Assembly (NCBI GenBank): GCA_003648125.1
Contig: QMOE01000020.1
Coordinates: 1-12,441 of the forward strand
Direction: 5' to 3'
Length of the DNA: 12,441 bases
Origin: Chloroflexota bacterium
GTDB lineage: Bacteria > Chloroflexota > Anaerolineae > B4-G1
Part shown: positions 6,976-12,441 of the stretch, piece by piece
Position numbering within the stretch: the stretch's first letter is position 1
How the letters are laid out: each line of letters begins with the position of its first letter
The notes under the pieces: generated by a model
The model's input: the letters and a program-made list of their open reading frames with translations, nothing else
Databases searched by the model: none
Told to the model about the DNA's origin: nothing
Made by a program: the position numbers and the translations under genes

Positions 6976-7401
6976 TGGTGGAGATGGCGGGAATCGAACC
7001 CGCGTCCGAAAAATTCGATCAGGGACCTCTACAAGCTTAGTCGGCCCTTTTAGTTCTCGTCTGAGGAGTCACTGCCGACCGCGCTGCACTCAGACCTAGC
7101 CGATGGGAGCCGAAACTCCCGCTTGAGCGCCCTCATCGGCGTTGGAGCGCTGCACGCTGACTGTTTGACGTCCGACCCCCGGCTCGCCAGCGAAAAACCG
7201 GAGCGGACGTGACCATCTAGTGGTCAGTTTGTTCCCAGAATGGACTAGGCTACCATTGGAGCGGCAGCCATCATCGCAGGCTGAGGAACAGGAAACCAAG
7301 TGTTATTGGCACTTTGGAGTTTGTGCTCCATTGTTAACGGGGTCAGAGCGCCCCGGCTTGCCATCCGTGACCAGCCTTCTCCGTCGAAGCCTATCATCCC
7401 C
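6976..7401 (-). ncRNA. ssrA: tmRNA (transfer-messenger RNA)
   Basis: Rescues ribosomes stalled on broken mRNA and tags the unfinished protein for proteolysis, together with SmpB. At 426 nt including CCA, it is a one-piece tmRNA. The 5' end GGGGATGATAGGCTTCGAC and the 3' end pair as a 7-bp acceptor stem (GGGGATG with CATCTCC) that includes a G3-U pair, the alanyl-tRNA synthetase signal. The T arm is GCGGG-TTCGATT-CCCGC, then CATCTCC, A, CCA. The conserved GACTAAGCTTGTAGA and TTTTTCGGACGC segments precede it. The tag frame runs from 7310 to 7245, and GC-rich pseudoknot-like segments flank it. The CCA is encoded. Small open frames crossing this locus are not genes. Confidence 0.97.
7245..7310 (-). 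other. tmRNA proteolysis-tag reading frame
   Basis: The resume codon is GCC at 7310-7308, preceded by CCAAAGT, and the frame ends in TAG at 7247-7245. It encodes 21 residues, starting ANNTWFPVPQ and ending AAAPMVA. Many bacterial tags start with Ala followed by Asn-rich sequence and end in a small hydrophobic -LAA or -VAA motif. This one is long, with two prolines around the middle, and ends PMVA. The resume codon is assigned by position and the A-N-N start, not by experiment. Confidence 0.8.
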
Positions 7402-7412
7402 ACGGTGACATT

Positions 7413-7441
7413 ATTATAGCACGTATCTACTGGGGTGACAA
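7413..7441 (-). promoter_or_regulatory. Strong sigma-70 promoter of ssrA
   Basis: On the minus strand, TTGTCA (7441-7436), a 17-base spacer and a perfect TATAAT (7418-7413). It ends 11 bases before the mature tmRNA 5' end, leaving room for a short leader removed by RNase P. It is the strongest promoter-like signal upstream of both ssrA and rel. Confidence 0.88.
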
Positions 7442-7490
7442 GATTTTTCTGCCTCGAAAATAGCCTCAACCTTTGTTTATGATGACTGCC

Positions 7491-8981
7491 TCATTCTTTT
7501 GCTGCCAGCACCGCTCCTGACCGGGGCGACAGCGTCGCGCCTGTGATTCGTCCTCCGTTTACTTGTGCCTGACCTGCCTTCCATATATCGTGCAGGATTG
7601 TGCCATCGGCAAACGTGCCTCGTGTCGGTATATCCAGATCGTAGATGGATTGGCCGTTATTCAGCACTACTATCAGCGTCTCCCCCTCCCCTTGACGGGC
7701 AAAAGCGTAGACATTGTGTTGATCGTCGGCCTGCAGGCGGATGTAGCGCCCGCGCCGCAGGGTGGGGTGCTCGCGGCGCAAGCGGATCGCCCGGCGGAAA
7801 AAGTCGAACAGGTCGCGGTCCCAGCGAGATTCGTCCCAGGGGAAGGCGCGGCGACAATCGGGATCGTGGTTGCCCTCCATACCGATCTCGTCGCCGTAAT
7901 AGATGCAGGGCGCGCCGGGAAAGGTCATCTGGAACAACGTCGCCAGTTTGAGCGCCTCTTTGTTCTCACGCACCAACGTCAGAAAGCGCGGCATATCGTG
8001 ACTGCTGAGCAGGTTGAGCTGCGCCAGCGTCACCTGCCAGTCGTAGAGATTTTGCAGTGCATCTATCTCGTCGGCGAACTGGACGGCGCTCAACGGTCGC
8101 AGGTCGTAATCTCCGGGGTGCTGTGCAGTATCCAATCGCTCCCCGCCGAAAAAGCCCAGGCAAGCGCGGTTCAAGATGTAATTCATCACTGCGTCGAACT
8201 GGTCGCCCTGGAGCCAGCGGGTGGCGTCGTCCCAGATTTCGCCCACGATGTAAGCCTCGGGATTGGCCGCCCTGACCACGCGGCGGAACTCTTGCCAGAA
8301 CTTGTCATCGTCGATCTCCTCCGGCACATCCAGCCGCCAGCCGTCCACGCCGAACTCGATCCAGTGGCGGGCCACGTCAAAGATAAAGTTCCGCACGGCC
8401 TCGGTTTCGGTGTTGAATTTGGGCAGCGCGGGCAAGTTCCACCAGGCCAGGTAGCCCAGTTCCTTCAGACTGTTGCGTACCTGATGGGCGGGGTAGGGGT
8501 TCAGTTGCTTTTTTCCCCGCAGATGTTCCTCGTCAAAGTAGAACCAGTCCAGGTAGGGTGAGGCGGCTCCGTTCTCCAGCGTGTGGTGGAACTGGTAGAA
8601 CCCCCGGCTGGCGTGGTTAAAGACGCCGTCCAGCACCACGCGCATCCCCCGCGCGTGGGCCGCATCCAGCAACTCGCGGAAGGCTGCGTTCCCGCCCAGG
8701 ATGGGGTCAACCTGGTAGTAATCGTGGGTGTGGTAGCGGTGGTTGGCGGCCGATTGAAAGATAGGGTTAAAGTAGATGACCGTGACGCCCAACTCTTGCA
8801 GATAATCCAGCCGCTCCATCACACCCAGCAGATCGCCTCCCTTGAAGCCGTGGATGGTGGGCGGGCTGTCCCACGGCTCCAGGTTGCTGGGCTTTGGAAC
8901 CCGCTCGCTGCGGGCGAAGCGGTCGGGAAAGATTTGGTAGAATACGGCGTCCTTGACCCAATTGGGTGTAACGATGTGCAT
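7491..8981 (-). CDS. GH13 alpha-amylase family enzyme, neopullulanase/cyclomaltodextrinase-like
   Basis: Hydrolyses alpha-1,4 links in maltodextrins, cyclodextrins or pullulan, probably inside the cell, since no signal peptide is present. In 496 residues it has the GH13 barrel: VFYQIFPDRF (14-23), region I DGVFNH (118-123), region II GWRLDV with nucleophile Asp218, region III GEIW with acid/base Glu248, region IV LLSSHD with Asp329. Region V reads LPKFN (186-190), close to the MPKLN mark of the neopullulanase subfamily (GH13_20). Members of that group usually carry an N-terminal CBM34 domain of about 120 residues; here the protein starts directly at the barrel. Start ATG 8981 has GGAGA just upstream; TTG 8984 is an alternative. 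It has its own promoter and is a single gene. Confidence 0.93.
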   Translation of the reverse strand: MHIVTPNWVKDAVFYQIFPDRFARSERVPKPSNLEPWDSPPTIHGFKGGDLLGVMERLDYLQELGVTVIYFNPIFQSAANHRYHTHDYYQVDPILGGNAAFRELLDAAHARGMRVVLDGVFNHASRGFYQFHHTLENGAASPYLDWFYFDEEHLRGKKQLNPYPAHQVRNSLKELGYLAWWNLPALPKFNTETEAVRNFIFDVARHWIEFGVDGWRLDVPEEIDDDKFWQEFRRVVRAANPEAYIVGEIWDDATRWLQGDQFDAVMNYILNRACLGFFGGERLDTAQHPGDYDLRPLSAVQFADEIDALQNLYDWQVTLAQLNLLSSHDMPRFLTLVRENKEALKLATLFQMTFPGAPCIYYGDEIGMEGNHDPDCRRAFPWDESRWDRDLFDFFRRAIRLRREHPTLRRGRYIRLQADDQHNVYAFARQGEGETLIVVLNNGQSIYDLDIPTRGTFADGTILHDIWKAGQAQVNGGRITGATLSPRSGAVLAAKE

Positions 8982-9105
8982 CAATCTCCAATCTTTAATC
9001 CAGGGTGTAAGTCCAAGAGCAACCCTCAGACAGGTGACTCATTAGCGATTTTGGCTGTGGGCGGAGCGACTCGAGTCATCATTGGGCAAGAAAATGAACT
9101 GCGTA

Positions 9106-9137
9106 AAAGTTGCAAGTGCCGGGCACCTTGAAAACTT
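9106..9137. repeat. Imperfect inverted repeat in the amylase leader
   Basis: AAAGTTGCAAGTGCC (9106-9120) faces GGGCACCTTG and AAAACTT (9121-9137). The core CAAG-TGCC/GGCA-CTTG pairs with one bulged base. It lies downstream of the amylase start point, so it would be in that mRNA as a hairpin. It may be a member of a dispersed repeat, but only one copy is in this window. Confidence 0.45.
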
Positions 9138-9166
9138 GAATGGGCCATGCCTGAACAGTTGCAATA

Positions 9167-9195
9167 TTTATACTAAAGTGATGAACTTTTGTCAA
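9167..9195 (-). promoter_or_regulatory. Strong sigma-70 promoter of the amylase gene
   Basis: On the minus strand, consensus TTGACA (9195-9190), a 17-base spacer, and TATAAA (9172-9167). Transcription would start near 9160, giving a leader of about 180 bases. Confidence 0.85.
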
Positions 9196-9210
9196 GTACA
9201 TCGGACATAG

Positions 9211-9288
9211 GGTGTGCGTCATTTTCTCGCGCGTCACGGAACGCGGGCATCTTGACCGCCAGGCTGCGGGCAGGGACGCCCGCGTTCC
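9211..9288. repeat. Palindromic dispersed repeat, copy B
   Basis: Second copy of the element found after pyrG. Here the inverted repeat is perfect: GGAACGCGGGC (9238-9248) with GCCCGCGTTCC (9278-9288). The left 61 bases match copy A at 55 positions. It lacks the 41-base insertion of copy A, so it is the simpler form. A heptamer GGTGTGC occurs at its left edge (9211-9217) and again at 9302-9308. Confidence 0.85.
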
Positions 9289-9296
9289 ATCCTGGC

Positions 9297-9324
9297 TTGA
9301 CGGTGTGCTGCTTCGTGGTACACT
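9297..9324 (+). promoter_or_regulatory. Candidate promoter of the MFS-VTT operon
   Basis: TTGACG (9297-9302), 16-base spacer, TACACT (9319-9324). It starts nine bases after repeat copy B, and transcription would begin about 40 bases before the MFS start. Confidence 0.6.
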
Positions 9325-9369
9325 TTTGAGATTGAGTATGGCGGCTCCGGGCCGTGTGAGGTGGATAAT

Positions 9370-10638
9370 ATGAGCCAGGCTGCTCCCCCGTCGCCCCCGC
9401 ACCAGCGGTGGAATTTCTTTGCCTTTCTGGTGGACTATGTTTGTTTCGGGGTGGCTTTCACTTTCATAGACGTCAACGCGGTGCTGCCGGCTTTCGTTGG
9501 TCAGTTGACCGACTCTGCCCCTGTGATCGGGTTGGTGAGCACGATCTTTAGTGGGGGCTGGCTGTTGCCCCAATTGGCGGTCGCCCGCCATATCAACGAC
9601 AAACCCCGCAAAAAGCCATATCTGCTCGTTGGGACGAGCGGACGCATTTTTATGGCGGTGATCACACTGGCGTTGTGGCTGGGGCTGGCCCGTTTCCCCG
9701 TGGCTATGTTGACCCTGTTTTTTGTCAGCCTGGGTTTCTTCGCTGCCAGTGATGGTCTTGCCAGCGTCGCCTGGTTCGACATCCTGGCGCGGGCCGTTCC
9801 GCTAAAGCGGCGCGGGCGATTGATAGGCTCGGCGCAGTTCATCGTTGGGACGGCGGGGGTTGGGGTGGGAGCATTGGTGGGATTGATCCTCAAGCGCTAT
9901 TCTTTTCCCAATAACTATGCCCTGCTTTTCACACTGGCGAGTGTGACGCTCATCCCCTCCGTGATTGCATTAAGCTTGATCCGAGAACCCCCGCCAGAGG
10001 ATGTGAACCAGAAGGCGAACGGCCAGGCGATGGGCGATTGGCTAAAGCTACTGGGCAGCGATCCTGCCTTCCGATGTTTGATGGCCTGCCGTATGCTGGT
10101 TGGCATGATGGGACTGGCGACCCCATTCTACGTGGTGCATGCATCCGATGTGTTGCACCTGCCGCGGGGTGTCATCGGTGATTTTGTGGTTGCCCAGACG
10201 GTGGCCGGGATGGTCGCCAGCATTACGCTGGGCTTTGTCAGTGAGCGTTGGGGGCCGCGGTACGTGATCCGCATCGGCAGCGCGGCCGCTGCGCTGGGGC
10301 CGCTCTTTGCCCTGGCGGCGCACCTGGTCGGTAGCGACTGGCTGACCTGGGCCTACCCTTTCGTCTACGTGGCTCTGGGCGTCGTGAATAGCGCCTGGAT
10401 GCAGGGGTTCTTTAACTACTTGCTAGAGATCGCCCCAGCGGGGATGCGTCCGGCTTACATCGGTCTGGGCAATACCATCATGGGGGCATTGACTCTGGCG
10501 CCGATGGCGGGCGGCTGGTTATTGGAGGCGACCTCATACGCTGCGCTTTTCGGTGTGACCGCAGCATTCGTGGCGTTTGGTTTCTTGTTCACTCTGGGGT
10601 TGAAACCGCCCCGGTCAGCCGCATTGGTTGAGGATTAG
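9370..10638 (+). CDS. MFS transporter
   Basis: A 422-residue inner-membrane protein with about 12 hydrophobic helices, of the major facilitator superfamily size and layout. The short cytoplasmic N-terminus is followed by WNFFAFLVDYVCFGVAFTF (first helix). A charged loop ARHINDKPRKKP (about 72-83) sits where the MFS loop 2-3 motif falls. A mid-protein cytoplasmic loop (IREPPPEDVNQKANGQ, about 205-220) joins two six-helix halves, and SERWGPRYV appears as the matching charged loop in the second half. No substrate can be inferred. Start ATG 9370 follows GAGGTG (9358-9363); a GTG at 9361 overlaps that ribosome site. The next gene begins two bases after its stop, so they form an operon. Confidence 0.88.
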   Translation: MSQAAPPSPPHQRWNFFAFLVDYVCFGVAFTFIDVNAVLPAFVGQLTDSAPVIGLVSTIFSGGWLLPQLAVARHINDKPRKKPYLLVGTSGRIFMAVITLALWLGLARFPVAMLTLFFVSLGFFAASDGLASVAWFDILARAVPLKRRGRLIGSAQFIVGTAGVGVGALVGLILKRYSFPNNYALLFTLASVTLIPSVIALSLIREPPPEDVNQKANGQAMGDWLKLLGSDPAFRCLMACRMLVGMMGLATPFYVVHASDVLHLPRGVIGDFVVAQTVAGMVASITLGFVSERWGPRYVIRIGSAAAALGPLFALAAHLVGSDWLTWAYPFVYVALGVVNSAWMQGFFNYLLEIAPAGMRPAYIGLGNTIMGALTLAPMAGGWLLEATSYAALFGVTAAFVAFGFLFTLGLKPPRSAALVED

Positions 10639-10640
10639 CC

Positions 10641-11279
10641 GTGAGCAAGCGGCGCACTGCGCTTCTCGCTGGACTGATCGTTGCCCTCGGTGCTGCGTTG
10701 TGGATTTGGCGTGAGCCACTGTGGGCTTTGTTTGATCAGGATCGCTTGCGGGAGTGGGTGACCGGCTTTGGCTCGTGGGGGGTGTTAGTCAGCATCGCGC
10801 TCAACGTGGCCCAGGTGCTGCTGGCCCCGCTTCCGGGCCAGTTCGTGGGGCTGCTGAACGGCTATCTCTACGGTCTCTGGTTGGGCACGTTCTACAGCAT
10901 GGCCGGGCTGCTGCTGGGGAGCGCGCTGGCGATGGGGTTGGCCCGCCGCTTTGGACGGCCGCTGGTTGAGCGATTGGTGAATCCAGATCAGTTGGCCCGC
11001 TGGGACCGGCTCGCCGACCGCCAGGGGCCGTTTTTCTTTTTTCTCGTCTTCCTGTTCCCCTTTCTCCCCGACGACCTGGTTTGTTTCCTGATCGGCCTCA
11101 GTCCGCTCTCGATTCCCGCTATGCTCGCGCTGGCCGCGTTCGGGCGGCTGCCGGGCGTCTTTGTCTCCTGCTGGATGGGTGCGTATGCCACACAATTGCC
11201 CTGGTGGGCCTGGATTCCGCTGAGCGGAGGAGCTGCCGCGCTGGCGTGGGCTTTTCGGCGCAATCAGGCGGGGCGGTAG
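10641..11279 (+). CDS. TVP38/TMEM64-family (VTT domain) membrane protein
   Basis: A 212-residue membrane protein with about five or six hydrophobic segments. It carries the VTT (formerly SNARE-associated/DedA-like) signature: PLPGQFVGLLNGYLYG (63-78), the small-residue AGLLLGSALAMGLARRFGR helix, FPFLPDDLVCFLIGL (139-153) and GRLPGVF (168-174). Eukaryotic and bacterial VTT/DedA relatives act in lipid scrambling or envelope homeostasis. The function of this member is not known. It starts at GTG 10641 with GAGGA eight to twelve bases upstream, inside the end of the MFS gene. Its stop is 37 bases from the convergent UbiA stop, with no obvious terminator between. Confidence 0.85.
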   Translation: MSKRRTALLAGLIVALGAALWIWREPLWALFDQDRLREWVTGFGSWGVLVSIALNVAQVLLAPLPGQFVGLLNGYLYGLWLGTFYSMAGLLLGSALAMGLARRFGRPLVERLVNPDQLARWDRLADRQGPFFFFLVFLFPFLPDDLVCFLIGLSPLSIPAMLALAAFGRLPGVFVSCWMGAYATQLPWWAWIPLSGGAAALAWAFRRNQAGR

Positions 11280-11316
11280 GAGTGGCAGCGGTGCTGTGTG
11301 TCCTTGCTTTGGCTTT

Positions 11317-12189
11317 TTACGGCAGCACGTACACCACCACCACCACGCTCAACCCCCACAGCAGGAACGTCACCTGGAGCGGGCGGTCGGAGAGAGCGAT
11401 CTCCTCCGGCGCACCACCCATTTCCTTGACGTGTATCAGGTAGAGCAGGCGAAAGATGCCGTATAGCACAAAGGGGATGGTCAGCATCATCGTATAGTTG
11501 GAGGGCAGGTTGGGGGCAGAGAAGGTATAGAACGCATAAGCCACCAGCGTCGAGGCGGTCACGATGCTGATGATGTGGTCAAGCAGCGACAGATTATACT
11601 CTTGCAAACTTGCGCGGTGGGCGTTAGCGTTCTCTTTCAGCAGCACCAATTCTTGCCGCCGTTTGCCAAAGCCGATCAGCAGGGCCAGTAGGGTCATGCA
11701 GACGTAGAGCCAGGGGGAGAAGCGCTCGGCATCTACCAGCGGCACGCCGGCCGCCACGCGCAACAGAAACCCAGCCGCGATGACCATCACATCTATAATG
11801 ACCACGTTCTTGAGCCAGAAGGAGTAGGCGATCTGGAGCAGCAGGTAGCCGGTCAAAATAGCCCCAAAGCCTGGGGCGAGGAGGAACCCTGCTGGCAGCG
11901 CGACGAGGGGGATGAGGATGGCTGCGACGGTGACCGCGCTCGCGCCCACCTGACCGCTGGCAAGCGGGCGTTTGCGTTTCTTGGGGTGTTGCCGGTCTTT
12001 TTCGATATCTACCAGATCGTTGATGATGTAAACTGTCCCGGATATCAGACACAGCAGCACAAACCCGGCGACGGTCTGGGCCAGGTAGCGCAGGTTGAAC
12101 AGTTTGACGTCAAAGACCAAGGGAGCGAAGACAAATATATTCTTGACCCATTGCCTGGGCCGCATCGTTTTAATCAAGCCAGCGAGCAA
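11317..12189 (-). CDS. UbiA-family prenyltransferase, decaprenyl-phosphate phosphoribosyltransferase-like
   Basis: Integral membrane enzyme of about nine helices, 290 residues. The N-terminus has RPRQWVKN (10-17), typical of the branch that moves phosphoribose onto a polyprenyl phosphate (Rv3806c type). The first Asp motif is NDLVDIEKD (57-65, Asn57, Asp58, Asp61, Asp65) and the second region is AYSFWLKNVVIIDV (121-134). Family knowledge: that reaction starts synthesis of a polyprenyl-phosphate pentose donor for cell-envelope glycans. Other UbiA enzymes make quinones or lipids, so the substrate is inferred. The TTG start at 12189 is supported by GGAGG (12200-12196) six bases upstream; an ATG at residue 9 is too far from it. 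No DprE1/DprE2 partner is in the window. Confidence 0.85.
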   Translation of the reverse strand: MLAGLIKTMRPRQWVKNIFVFAPLVFDVKLFNLRYLAQTVAGFVLLCLISGTVYIINDLVDIEKDRQHPKKRKRPLASGQVGASAVTVAAILIPLVALPAGFLLAPGFGAILTGYLLLQIAYSFWLKNVVIIDVMVIAAGFLLRVAAGVPLVDAERFSPWLYVCMTLLALLIGFGKRRQELVLLKENANAHRASLQEYNLSLLDHIISIVTASTLVAYAFYTFSAPNLPSNYTMMLTIPFVLYGIFRLLYLIHVKEMGGAPEEIALSDRPLQVTFLLWGLSVVVVVYVLP

Positions 12190-12230
12190 AGTAGACCTCC
12201 GAAAAACTTGTTTTACGTGTCACGCCCAGG

Positions 12231-12259
12231 ATGATAACAGAAATGCGTGATTTCGGCAA
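12231..12259 (-). promoter_or_regulatory. Candidate sigma-70 promoter of the UbiA-family gene
   Basis: On the minus strand, TTGCCG (12259-12254), 17-base spacer, TATCAT (12236-12231). Transcription would begin about 30 to 40 bases before the TTG start. Confidence 0.65.
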
Positions 12260-12371
12260 ATGATGAGTGATTTTAGATTTGTTGATTTCCGGCTCCCCAA
12301 TCTCCAAATCCTCAATTACTTGCCTTTCTCCGTTCTTGCAGTATCATGACTCTCCTGAAAAAAGGTCATCT

Positions 12372-12402
12372 CACCACAGAGACACAGAGGACACGGAGAA
12401 AA
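12372..12402. repeat. CACAGAG-type dispersed repeat
   Basis: Three imperfect tandem units, CACAGAGA, CACAGAGGA and CACGGAGAA (12375-12400), preceded by TCAC and followed by A-rich sequence. From general knowledge, an ACCACAGAGACACAGAGG-like sequence is a common intergenic repeat in diverse bacterial genomes. Only one copy is in this window, near the right edge. Confidence 0.6.
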
Positions 12403-12441
12403 TTTGATGTTTAGTTCAAGAAAATTTCACTTTGCGCGCCC

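Larger units (their letters stand above)
8982..9369. other. 388-base divergent intergenic region
   Basis: Separates the leftward amylase and the rightward MFS operon. It holds the amylase leader with an imperfect hairpin and a GACTCGAGTC palindrome (9068-9077), the amylase promoter, repeat copy B, and the MFS promoter. I see no supported coding sequence. Confidence 0.7.

Noticed and set aside
6976..7007. tRNA-like 3' end (T arm plus CCA) taken as a tRNA gene
   Set aside because: No anticodon arm lies at tRNA distance. The matching acceptor strand is 420 bases away, at the tmRNA 5' end.
7096..7469. Small open frames across the tmRNA locus
   Set aside because: The tmRNA ends, acceptor stem, T arm and tag frame account for the sequence. 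One such frame merely contains the tag in its reading frame.
7563..8561. 332-codon open frame on the plus strand opposite the amylase gene
   Set aside because: It mirrors the GH13 catalytic motifs on the other strand, has no ribosome site of note and no family resemblance.
11280..11316. Possible terminator between the convergent VTT and UbiA genes
   Set aside because: There is a short T run (11314-11318) but no adjacent stable stem that I can identify.
12298..12310. CAATCTCCAAATC resembling CAATCTCCAATC at 8982-8993
   Set aside because: The match is only about a dozen bases of simple composition, too short to call a repeat family from two copies.

Overview
The window looks like bacterial chromosome from a Chloroflexota (probably Anaerolineae-type) genome. 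That assignment is inference. It rests on the mix of genes (a Roadblock/LC7 protein, rpsF next to rpsR without ssb, a full-length Rel, a one-piece tmRNA, an RPRQW-type UbiA prenyltransferase), moderately high GC, TTG/GTG starts, and gaps full of hairpin-forming dispersed repeats. I see no phage, IS, CRISPR or plasmid genes. The content is mostly core housekeeping.

Layout. 1-265: 3' end of a Roadblock/LC7 protein. 402-2009: CTP synthase (pyrG), preceded by a perfect 12-bp leader hairpin. 2010-2302: a composite palindromic repeat, then a strong promoter for rpsF (2303-2668) and rpsR (2734-3036). 3037-3374: a gap with two hairpin repeat elements. 3375-4685: a membrane-anchored SurA/PpiC-like protein with a Cys-containing tail, ended by a clear intrinsic terminator. 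4737-6908 (minus): bifunctional Rel ((p)ppGpp synthetase/hydrolase), lying just downstream of ssrA tmRNA (6976-7401, minus), which has a near-consensus promoter. 7491-8981 (minus): GH13 neopullulanase/cyclomaltodextrinase-like enzyme with its own strong promoter. 8982-9369: divergent gap with a second copy of the 2 kb repeat. 9370-11279: a two-gene operon, MFS transporter plus a VTT/TVP38-like membrane protein. 11317-12189 (minus): UbiA-family prenyltransferase resembling decaprenyl-phosphate phosphoribosyltransferase. The right edge carries a CACAGAG-type repeat.

How it fits together. pyrG (CTP supply), the S6/S18 genes, rel (stringent response) and ssrA (rescue of stalled ribosomes) all serve growth and translation. 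ssrA and rel are in tandem on the same strand, with no separate rel promoter that I can recognise. The rest (amylase, MFS/VTT pair, UbiA) looks like unrelated metabolic and envelope functions.

I found no convincing new multi-gene system. The points most worth a second look are the ssrA-rel arrangement, the EFDD motif in a Rel that keeps its hydrolase residues, the pyrG leader hairpin, the tmRNA tag ending in PMVA, the nested repeat at 2 kb, and the Cys-bearing tail of the parvulin-like protein.
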